This document shows, one piece after another, positions 52,585 through 59,854 of a stretch of DNA of 64,000 nucleotides. The stretch's first letter is position 1. The number at the start of each line of letters is the position of its first letter. Source of the stretch: DMER01 sp003451645 (GTDB lineage Bacteria > Pseudomonadota > Alphaproteobacteria > Micropepsales > Micropepsaceae); the NCBI GenBank assembly GCA_031976175.1, contig DALYLR010000001.1, positions 62,001 to 126,000 on the forward strand, in the 5' to 3' direction. The position numbers and the translations under genes are program-made. Under the pieces are notes generated by a model. That model saw only the letters and a list, made by a program, of their open reading frames with translations. It was not told the origin of the DNA and did no database searches.

Positions 52585-54486
52585 TCAGGCAATGGCTACA
52601 AAATGATCAGGTGTTACTTCTTCATAGCGCGGTTTTGCGTCGCCCAAAAGCTGATACGGCGGGTCCCAGCACGCGGGGTCCGAGGCTCTGCCGTCGCTTA
52701 AGGCAGTCAGGTCGAGCTTGCGGGTGGGGTCCTGCTCCGGGGCCGCCGCCATCAGCGCCTTGGTGTAGGGGTGCCATGGGTTTTCAAATAGCGCCCTCGC
52801 CGGGGCGATTTCCACAAGGCGGCCTTGGCACATTACCGCGACCCGATCAGCCATGTGGCGGATAACGCCAAGGTCGTGGCTGACAAACAGATAGGTCAGT
52901 CCGAAGGTGTCCTTCAGGTCCTGAAGCAAATTGAGAATTTGCGCCTGGACCGACACATCCAAGGCTGAGACGGGTTCGTCGCACACAAGCAGGTCAGGCT
53001 TAAGCGCAAGAGCGCGAGCAATCGCGATGCGTTGGCGCTGTCCGCCCGAAAAGGTGTTAGGGTAGCGGTCGAGCATGTGCCGGTTCAGGCCCACAATTTC
53101 AAGCAATTCGGCCGCCCATTCTTGCCGTTCTTGGCGCGTGCCGATGGTGTGGATGTCAAAGGGCTCGTTCAGCACCGTGCGGATCGTATGGCGTGGGTTC
53201 AATGATCCGAAGGGGTCTTGAAACACGTATTGCACGCGTTGCCGGAAGCGCTGCCTCCCAGCACGATCGAGCGTTGCCACATCGCGCAGCGCACCTTGGT
53301 CAAAGACCCAAGTCTCGCCCTGGTCAGGCTGCATGATTTGCATCAGGATCCGGCACAGGGTTGACTTGCCGCTGCCGCTTTCACCGACCAGCCCCAAGCA
53401 CTCGCCCTGGCGCACTGTCAGGCTCACATGATTGACCGCGAGGGTGCCGGTCGCGGTGTCAGCGCTTTTGCCCCAGCGGGATGACTTCACAAAGCGTTTG
53501 ACCAGCGATTTGAGCTCAACCAATGGCGCGCCCGGCGCTGCCTCATGCTTGCGTGTCCAATGGCCCTTGAAGAGCTCACTGGGCGGCGCGATGGGCCGCA
53601 AGGGCGTCAACCGGGCCTCCTTAAGGCCCGACATCGACGGCCCCGCCTTCAGCAGCGCCTGGAGATACGGGTGCTGCGGGTCCTTCAGAAGTTCAATGAC
53701 CGAGCCGCTTTCCATGATTTCGCCACGGTACAGCACGACGACCTCGTCAGCCACTGTCGCGACAACGCCTAAGTCATGGGTGATCAACAAGACGCTTAGG
53801 CCCATTTCGCGCTGCAAATCCGCGATCAATTTGAGGGTTAGCGCTTGCACGGTCACGTCGAGCGCGGACGTTGGCTCATCGGCAATAAGAAGCGCTGGCT
53901 TGCAAATCAATGCCGCTGCGATCATCGCGCGCTGACGCAAACCGCCTGATAATTCAAAGGGATATTGGCTCAACGCCTGCTCAGGATTGCCAAAACCGAC
54001 ACGGGCCAGGATGTCGAGGGAGCGGGCGCGGACCTCGTCTTTGCTGGCGTTTTCGTGGGCGAGCAGGGACTCGGCCAAGAGGTTCCCGATGGTGTAGACC
54101 GGCGACAGGGCTGCGGCGGGCTCCTGAAAGACCATCCCAATGCGGCCGCCACGCAAGGCGCGCAGTGTTTCGGAGCGTTCTCTTAGGCTCGCAATGTCAA
54201 CCGGAAGAGGAGAGACCTTGACTGGATCATGAAATAATATCCTGCCTGAGGATAGTTTGGCATTCGCTGGTAACAGTCCAATAATGCTTTGGGTTAGTGT
54301 GGTCTTGCCAGAGCCGCTTTCACCTACGAGGGCGACGATCCGGCCCTTTGGGATCTCAAGCGATATGTCCTTTATAACAGGCGTGACTGATTTTCCAAAT
54401 TGATAGCCAATAGATAGATTGTGAATTGATAGTATAGGTCTGGCTGCTGCCGCTGCCGCATCTGCTATTTGGTCGCGCAAGGCCAT
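52585..54486 (-). CDS. Fused dual ABC ATPase, OppD-OppF-like
   Basis: One 633-residue chain holds two complete oligopeptide-type nucleotide-binding domains. The first has Walker A VGESGSGKTT at about 55-63 and the second has VGESGSGKST near 370; each has its LSGG signature (FELSGGLRQRAMIAAAL and TFSGGQRQRIAIARAL) and Walker B (ALLIADEPTSALD and DLLVCDEPVSALD). The OppD/OppF-type C-terminal extensions are kept. The fusion removes the need for two genes. It starts one base into the stop of the small membrane protein gene. Confidence 0.93.
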   Translation of the reverse strand: MALRDQIADAAAAAARPILSIHNLSIGYQFGKSVTPVIKDISLEIPKGRIVALVGESGSGKTTLTQSIIGLLPANAKLSSGRILFHDPVKVSPLPVDIASLRERSETLRALRGGRIGMVFQEPAAALSPVYTIGNLLAESLLAHENASKDEVRARSLDILARVGFGNPEQALSQYPFELSGGLRQRAMIAAALICKPALLIADEPTSALDVTVQALTLKLIADLQREMGLSVLLITHDLGVVATVADEVVVLYRGEIMESGSVIELLKDPQHPYLQALLKAGPSMSGLKEARLTPLRPIAPPSELFKGHWTRKHEAAPGAPLVELKSLVKRFVKSSRWGKSADTATGTLAVNHVSLTVRQGECLGLVGESGSGKSTLCRILMQIMQPDQGETWVFDQGALRDVATLDRAGRQRFRQRVQYVFQDPFGSLNPRHTIRTVLNEPFDIHTIGTRQERQEWAAELLEIVGLNRHMLDRYPNTFSGGQRQRIAIARALALKPDLLVCDEPVSALDVSVQAQILNLLQDLKDTFGLTYLFVSHDLGVIRHMADRVAVMCQGRLVEIAPARALFENPWHPYTKALMAAAPEQDPTRKLDLTALSDGRASDPACWDPPYQLLGDAKPRYEEVTPDHFVAIA

Positions 54487-54998
54487 TAGCTGTACCCTTT
54501 TGGTTTGAGGCCAAGGCCTAAGCTGGCAAGATTTGCAGCTGTCGTTGTATTCAAGCCGAAGCCACTGCGTTCAACTGCAAACATTGCTTTTTGCATTGTG
54601 TCTTCGAATCCCGGCAGGCGGTCATCCAGAAGTATTGATCCAGATTTTCCTGAAATCTTGGCTGTCATCCATCCTGTTCTGCGATCGCGCGTCGAAGGAT
54701 AAAACCGGACGTCGAGGTTTTTTACCTCTGCCCAGTTCATCTCTACTGTCCGCGCGAAGGGGCGCTCACAGCGAATGCCCAAGTCAGATACCGTCACCAG
54801 AGTGGCGTGGCGCGTAACTACTTGAAACAGGAACATAACAAAAAGTAACGAGAGCCCTAAAAGTAGCCATTGCCACCATGATCCGGCGGGGGCAAAGGCG
54901 ATGCATATGGTTAAGATCACGAGTCCGAAACCTGCGCGTGCATAGTCGCCCGCCAGATGCCCCCAGGTCCAACGCAGTTGTAATTGCGCAGACGTCAT
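54486..54998 (-). CDS. Small membrane protein of unknown function
   Basis: A 170-residue protein with two adjacent hydrophobic helices (FGLVILTICIAFAPAG and WWQWLLLGLSLLFVMFLFQV, about 25-65) and a soluble C-terminal part with beta-strand character (WAEVKNLDVRFYPSTRDRRTGWMTAKISGKSG). I chose ATG 54998, with GGTGGGTGGA before it, over GTG 55007. It is co-directional with and overlaps by one base the ABC ATPase gene, and lies 41 bases after a glycosyltransferase gene. The sequence alone does not show its role in either system. Confidence 0.55.
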   Translation of the reverse strand: MTSAQLQLRWTWGHLAGDYARAGFGLVILTICIAFAPAGSWWQWLLLGLSLLFVMFLFQVVTRHATLVTVSDLGIRCERPFARTVEMNWAEVKNLDVRFYPSTRDRRTGWMTAKISGKSGSILLDDRLPGFEDTMQKAMFAVERSGFGLNTTTAANLASLGLGLKPKGYS

Positions 54999-55039
54999 TC
55001 CACCCACCCTTGCGCCGACGCGAACACCGCTCCTCCCGT

Positions 55040-56188
55040 TTACAGGGTGAAGCGACGCTTGAGAAGCTGCTCCAAGGCGGTGCCGGCGGCCGACCCGTCA
55101 TCCATCCTCAGGTCGAATGCGGGCGGATCGATGGCTTTGATCGTATCGATTGCCTCGCCAAGACTTTGCGCGGTCAGTTGCGGCAGCGGGAGGTGATGAA
55201 GGAGGCCCAGTGCGTGCAAGCGCTCGGCCCGGATCGTCTGCTCCCGTTCGCGGAAAGCCAAGTTGGGGACAGTGATCATTCGGGCGCCAGCCGCCAAGGT
55301 CTCGACGACCGTGTTGTAGCCGCACTGACCGATGACAAGGTTTGCCGCATGAAACCTTGCGGCCAAGTCTGGGATCGCGCCAACAATCGTCAGACCTGGA
55401 GGCGCGCCGGTCCGCGACCAGGCCGCGTTGCTGGTCTCGAAGAAAGGGCCTGCGACAAGGGTCCAAGGTCCCAAGCCAAAGTCGCGCAGAGCAAAGGCCG
55501 CAATAGCCGCCTCGAACAGTGCTTGCCCAGTGCGGCCGCCGCCCGCCGTGACGATGACGCCCGAGCGAGGAATGCTCTTACGTTCTGTGTACGGATGAAG
55601 GTATCCTGTTTCGATGATGCGATCCGCAATCAGGGCTGCTTCGGGAAAGCTTTCCAAGACTGTGCCGATCCTTTCGTCACCGTGGGAGAGGACCAAGTCG
55701 AAGTAGCGCATGGCCAGACCGGCCATCCGCTGCGCGCGTTCAGGATCGGATGGCCGCTGCAAAATGTCTCTGACACTCGCGACCATCAAAGGGCGAGGCT
55801 TAAATGTATCGAGATCAGCCAGGATGGGCAGCCACTCGAAATGGAAAATCGGGCGGCCGAACGGAAAGGTCTCTGTAATGATCACATGCGGTTTTGCGGC
55901 GATGATCGCGGCTCTGAGGGCCTCTATGCGGCCCTGACGCCACACCTCGTCGACCTCGTTCCCGTACTCGTCGCGAATGCTGCTGCTTTTCAGGTCCGGC
56001 GCCTGCGCAGGCGGCAGCTGCACGAACGCAACTGCCGGGTCCGGCTTCAGCATCGGTATTGGCATGCCGCCATGGACCAAGGTGACGTCGTGAGCGCGCC
56101 TGGCCAGCGCGTTGCACAGATGCATTGCGCGGGTCAAATGGCCGAGGCCAAACCGGGTCTGCACCCACATGAGGATGCGGGCCTTCAT
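55040..56188 (-). CDS. Glycosyltransferase, MurG-like (GT-B, COG4671 type)
   Basis: A 382-residue GT-B protein. The N-terminal motif FGLGHLTRAMHL is the glycine-rich loop of MurG-like enzymes, and IGQCGYNTVVETLAAGARMITVPN near 315-338 is the nucleotide-sugar binding loop with the conserved GxxT/NxxE pattern. There is no signal peptide. It resembles the first glycosyltransferase of this group (58508-59707). It is the last of four glycosyltransferase genes, overlapping the third by four bases. Donor and acceptor are unknown. Confidence 0.8.
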   Translation of the reverse strand: MKARILMWVQTRFGLGHLTRAMHLCNALARRAHDVTLVHGGMPIPMLKPDPAVAFVQLPPAQAPDLKSSSIRDEYGNEVDEVWRQGRIEALRAAIIAAKPHVIITETFPFGRPIFHFEWLPILADLDTFKPRPLMVASVRDILQRPSDPERAQRMAGLAMRYFDLVLSHGDERIGTVLESFPEAALIADRIIETGYLHPYTERKSIPRSGVIVTAGGGRTGQALFEAAIAAFALRDFGLGPWTLVAGPFFETSNAAWSRTGAPPGLTIVGAIPDLAARFHAANLVIGQCGYNTVVETLAAGARMITVPNLAFREREQTIRAERLHALGLLHHLPLPQLTAQSLGEAIDTIKAIDPPAFDLRMDDGSAAGTALEQLLKRRFTL

Positions 56189-57294
56189 GGGCGCGGTCCC
56201 GCGCTCAGCAGTGACTCCAAGCGCCGTGCCGCGGCGCCAATGTCGCGATGCGCAGTGACCCAGGCCTGAGCCGACCGGCCAAGTGCGTGCCGCTCGGCAT
56301 TGTTTTCGATCAACCGCTGCAAGCCTTTTGCGAACTCTGCTGGGTCGTCAGGATCGTACAAGAGACCGGACACGGTGTGCTCCACCACAGAGGGGACACC
56401 TTTGTGCGCCTCAGCAATCACCGGCAGACCCGCTGCCTGGGCCTCTAGATAGACCAAGCCATAGGCCTCGCCGACCCCTGGCCACGCAAACAAATCCGAG
56501 GCAGCAAAAAGGTCCGGCATCCTGTGCGGTGGAACGGTCCCAAGAAACGTGATCGCGGCGCCAGATTCTTTGAGGTCTGCGAAGCACCGCTCCACTTGAG
56601 GCCGGAGCGGTCCGTCGCCAGCGATGGTCAGTGTGTAGTGCGAGGCCTCTATCCCTGCCAAAGCTGCTGCCAGGCGCGCGTAGCTTTCGGCCTTTCTCTC
56701 GTCGCGCATCATGCCTGCCGTGCAGATCGCGACAGGGCCTCCTGCCTCGCGCTTGCGCGCAACCTGCGCGAAGGGCGCAACATCGATGAACGGGGGGAAA
56801 TCGATAATCTTTTCAAGCGGTGCAATCGGCTGAAGCCCCTGCCGGTCGCGCAGAGTTGCAGCACATAAGTAGTCCGCACTTTGCAGTGCGCGGAGATTGC
56901 CATGGTAGTTCAAGGCCCATGGGCCATGCTCCCGCTTAGCGGCGTAGCTCGGCTCCAAGACGAGATATCTGCAGCCGAAGACGGCCTTGAGTTTCGGTCC
57001 GATCCAGTCGGGCGACTTGTAATAGGAATGATAGGTCACGACCGCGTCCGGCCTGATGGCGTTAGCCCGAAGCTCCGTGATCAGAGCATCGGCGGCTTTC
57101 TCTGCTTGGTCACGAAGATGCGCCTGGGTTTGTGGATCGCCATAGGGGTCATAGGCGGTGGGCAGAGTTGGAGCGATCACCGGCCGGCCCGTTTGTCGCA
57201 ATGCGCGCAGCATCAGGCTGGCAATTCTGGGGAGACCTGAGGCGATGCTCTCGTCGGCCCGCTTGATGGCCGAATAATAGAGTGTGACCGTCAC
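56185..57294 (-). CDS. Glycosyltransferase family 4 protein
   Basis: A 369-residue GT-B enzyme starting with GTG 57294. The C-terminal half has the GT4 signature FAWPGVGEAYGLVYLEAQAAGLPVIAEAHKGVPSVVEHTVSGLLYDPDDP, with the EX7E-type glutamates. The N-terminal acceptor-binding lobe has RADESIASGLPRIASLMLRALRQTG. It overlaps both neighbouring glycosyltransferase genes by four bases. It probably transfers one sugar in a shared oligosaccharide pathway; the sugar is unknown. Confidence 0.88.
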   Translation of the reverse strand: MTVTLYYSAIKRADESIASGLPRIASLMLRALRQTGRPVIAPTLPTAYDPYGDPQTQAHLRDQAEKAADALITELRANAIRPDAVVTYHSYYKSPDWIGPKLKAVFGCRYLVLEPSYAAKREHGPWALNYHGNLRALQSADYLCAATLRDRQGLQPIAPLEKIIDFPPFIDVAPFAQVARKREAGGPVAICTAGMMRDERKAESYARLAAALAGIEASHYTLTIAGDGPLRPQVERCFADLKESGAAITFLGTVPPHRMPDLFAASDLFAWPGVGEAYGLVYLEAQAAGLPVIAEAHKGVPSVVEHTVSGLLYDPDDPAEFAKGLQRLIENNAERHALGRSAQAWVTAHRDIGAAARRLESLLSAGPRP

Positions 57295-58511
57295 GATTGA
57301 CCACCCGCCTCCCGGAGGGCTTGGGCCAGTGATTTGATCGCTCTCTCACCTTGCGCAGAGATCGTGCGCGCAGTTTCGGCCGCAGCGTGACCTAGCCGTG
57401 ATCTGAGTCTCTGATCCTGCATGAGTCTGGAAATCGCCAAGGATAGAGGCTCAGGCTCGGCCAAGGTGAGGCATCCGTTTTGCCCATCACTTATTACTTC
57501 TGGGATGCCACCGGCAGCGGTTGCGATACAGGCGAGGCCTGCGGCCATTGCCTCAAGTAGCGCATTGGGGCGGCCATCGCGGTCGCCGTCCGCCGTAACC
57601 TGTGCGGGCAGGACGAAGACATCGGCCGCGGCCAGATGTTGGCGGACCACCGTGTGGGGCTGGCTGCCTAGCAGCCGGATGCGGTTTGCGAAGGGATGGT
57701 TCGCTAATGAAGCTTTGAGTTCGTCGAGCAGTTCGCCGCCGCCGATCAGGGTCCAGCTCCAGGCAGGCTCAGCGCTTAGCTTGCGCAAAGCGTCGAGCAA
57801 GATGGGCAGTCCCTTCTTCGGCACGGCACGGGCGACCGTCAGCAAAGCTATGGGCCCGCCCGGTTTCGCATGACACGGGGGCGCTTGGCTCAGATTTAGC
57901 TGGTGCGGCCAAAAATGGATGCGATGGGCGTGATCTGGCCCGGCCAAGGTCTGCAACCTCTCTCGGCCCGCTTCATTGCAGACGGCGACAAAGCGTGCCG
58001 ACGCAAGCTTCTCCGCCAGGTCCCAGTCCGGCGTGGTCCAAATATCCTTGGCGTGCGCAGAGGCGCTCCAGGTGATCCCAAGCATCGCCGAGGCATAGCG
58101 CGCGACACTGCCCGGTGTATGCAGGAAGTGGGCATGGATGTGCCGGATCATTGGCGGGAGGCTTGCCGCCAAAATGCAGGCTTGGCCAAACCGGCGGACA
58201 CGATTTGCTGTCGGATCGCGCACCCAATCCCGCTGAAACTGAGCCCAGGCCATTGAAAATCCAGGCAAGGTAGCCGCCCCGCGCCAACTGCTGGCGAACA
58301 CGGCTGGTGCATCAGTAAGGTATTCAGGCAAATACTGGACAGACGCCTTCAGGTTGTGGCCAGCGCCATGATTGGGGTCGCCTGAGGGCTGCCGCAGCGC
58401 CGTCAGCGTGAACTGCAACCCCATGGATTCAAGCTGTTCCAGCTCGTTAGTGATGAATGTCTCACTAATCCGCGGGAATCCCTTCACCACTATGCAAAGA
58501 CAGGTTGTCAT
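57291..58511 (-). CDS. Glycosyltransferase family 4 protein
   Basis: A 406-residue GT4 enzyme: IVVKGFPRISETFITNELEQLESMG at the start is the colanic acid-type N-terminus, and FVLPAQVTADGDRDGRPNALLEAMAAGLACIATAAGGIPEVISDGQNG carries the signature glutamates (here with NALLEAMAAG). It overlaps the neighbouring genes by four bases on each side. It is likely to act on the same glycan as the other three. Confidence 0.9.
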   Translation of the reverse strand: MTTCLCIVVKGFPRISETFITNELEQLESMGLQFTLTALRQPSGDPNHGAGHNLKASVQYLPEYLTDAPAVFASSWRGAATLPGFSMAWAQFQRDWVRDPTANRVRRFGQACILAASLPPMIRHIHAHFLHTPGSVARYASAMLGITWSASAHAKDIWTTPDWDLAEKLASARFVAVCNEAGRERLQTLAGPDHAHRIHFWPHQLNLSQAPPCHAKPGGPIALLTVARAVPKKGLPILLDALRKLSAEPAWSWTLIGGGELLDELKASLANHPFANRIRLLGSQPHTVVRQHLAAADVFVLPAQVTADGDRDGRPNALLEAMAAGLACIATAAGGIPEVISDGQNGCLTLAEPEPLSLAISRLMQDQRLRSRLGHAAAETARTISAQGERAIKSLAQALREAGGQS

Positions 58512-59707
58512 GGCATGCGGTCTGGCGGGCCCATCCAGGCACTGAAGTGTTGAACGACTCGCTTAACCCCATCGAGAAGGCCTGGAACCTGGGCTTTTGA
58601 TGGAGGGGCTTGTGTGGATAAGTTCAAGATTGCCTCTGCGACGTGATCCGGAGAGGCCGGGCTTGTCCCTGGCGGCGGTGCAAGGTAGCGGCATAGGCCG
58701 AGACGGGAGGCGTGCTGAGCCCTGATCAGCTGCTCCTGACGCGGTTCCACACGGGGCAGGATCACAGCGCGGCGATCGAAAGACAGAATCTCACAAAAGG
58801 TGTTGTAGCCGCCCATAGCGACCACCCCTTGAGCTTCCGCCAATCGGCTCTCTAGCCGGGGATCGAAGGTCAAGAGGCGCAGTTTTTTGAGGGCATTTGC
58901 TTGGTGCAGAAACATCTCGCGCTCCTCCATCGGCATGAAGGGGCCAAGGACAATCGTGGCTTCGGGCAGATCGGGGCCGTGCGCCGCATACGCGCCAAGG
59001 ACGCTGGATACAAGCTGGGCGCCGTCCCCGCCGCCGCCGGTTGTCACCAAAAGCGGGGTCGCAGGCCCCTCGGACGGCCGCTGATCGGGCGGACCCCATT
59101 GCGGGACCGTGCGGTGCAAATACCCCGTATAGGTCATTTTTGGGTAGACACACGCATCCAAGGGGAGCCCCTGCAAAGGCTCGTAGATCTCCTTCAGCCC
59201 GAAAATCCAAATGTCGTCATAGAGGTCGCGCAAACTGTCGTAGACCCGTTTGCGCTCCCATTCTGCGCGCAAGACGTCCGGCGCATCCAGAATGTCGCGG
59301 ATGCCGAGGATAAGCCTGGTGCCACTGGCTTTCAGCTTTTCCAATGTGCCAAGCAGTTCGCCCCGCAGCCCCAAAGGCTCCTTGTCGACCAAAAAGAAGT
59401 CAGGCGCGAAGGCCAGTGCGGTCTCACCAATCACCGAGGCGCGCAGTTTTGTGGTGGCGTCTGTGGAGCGGTGCTTGGCCAGGGACTCATAATCGCCATT
59501 GCGCAATTTGATGAGACCCGGGACCTTCACGAAGTCCACGCGCGCCTTGAACTCAAAGCTGCCAATGATGGGGGAGCCTGAGACGATCAGGACCTCCAGG
59601 TTCTGATAGGCCGTCGTCAAAGCATGCGCGATCGTCCGGCAGCGGCGGATATGGCCCAGACCAAAGCTGTCATGGCTGTAGATGAGCAAGCGCTTGCGCG
59701 TGGACAT
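58508..59707 (-). CDS. Predicted glycosyltransferase, COG4671 type
   Basis: A 399-residue MurG-like GT-B protein. SHDSFGLGHIRRCRTIAHAL at the start is the glycine-rich loop, and MGGYNTFCEILSFDRRAVILPRVEPRQEQLIRA near 310-343 the sugar-nucleotide loop. It is the first gene of the glycosyltransferase operon and is divergent from the ABC exporter-like gene across 147 bases. In other alphaproteobacteria I recall the same type of gene next to this kind of ABC protein and a cyclic-nucleotide-binding protein, which suggests a conserved module. Confidence 0.82.
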   Translation of the reverse strand: MSTRKRLLIYSHDSFGLGHIRRCRTIAHALTTAYQNLEVLIVSGSPIIGSFEFKARVDFVKVPGLIKLRNGDYESLAKHRSTDATTKLRASVIGETALAFAPDFFLVDKEPLGLRGELLGTLEKLKASGTRLILGIRDILDAPDVLRAEWERKRVYDSLRDLYDDIWIFGLKEIYEPLQGLPLDACVYPKMTYTGYLHRTVPQWGPPDQRPSEGPATPLLVTTGGGGDGAQLVSSVLGAYAAHGPDLPEATIVLGPFMPMEEREMFLHQANALKKLRLLTFDPRLESRLAEAQGVVAMGGYNTFCEILSFDRRAVILPRVEPRQEQLIRAQHASRLGLCRYLAPPPGTSPASPDHVAEAILNLSTQAPPSKAQVPGLLDGVKRVVQHFSAWMGPPDRMP

Positions 59708-59854
59708 GAATGGGTTGGCCCCCGTTTACCGTTCGGATAGCTTTGCACAGGCAGGGTTGAAAAGGATAGGGTCGCGGCACAGGAACCGGGTCAGCCCAAA
59801 GCCCTGCGCCGGCCAGAGTGTGCCGGTTTGCCGGGGGCGCCAGTCGCGGACGCA

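Noticed and set aside
54878..56269. 463-residue forward reading frame opposite the glycosyltransferase genes
   Set aside because: It is antisense to clearly recognised genes, crosses their boundary, and its composition (Arg/Gln/His-rich) is that of a shadow frame in GC-rich DNA.
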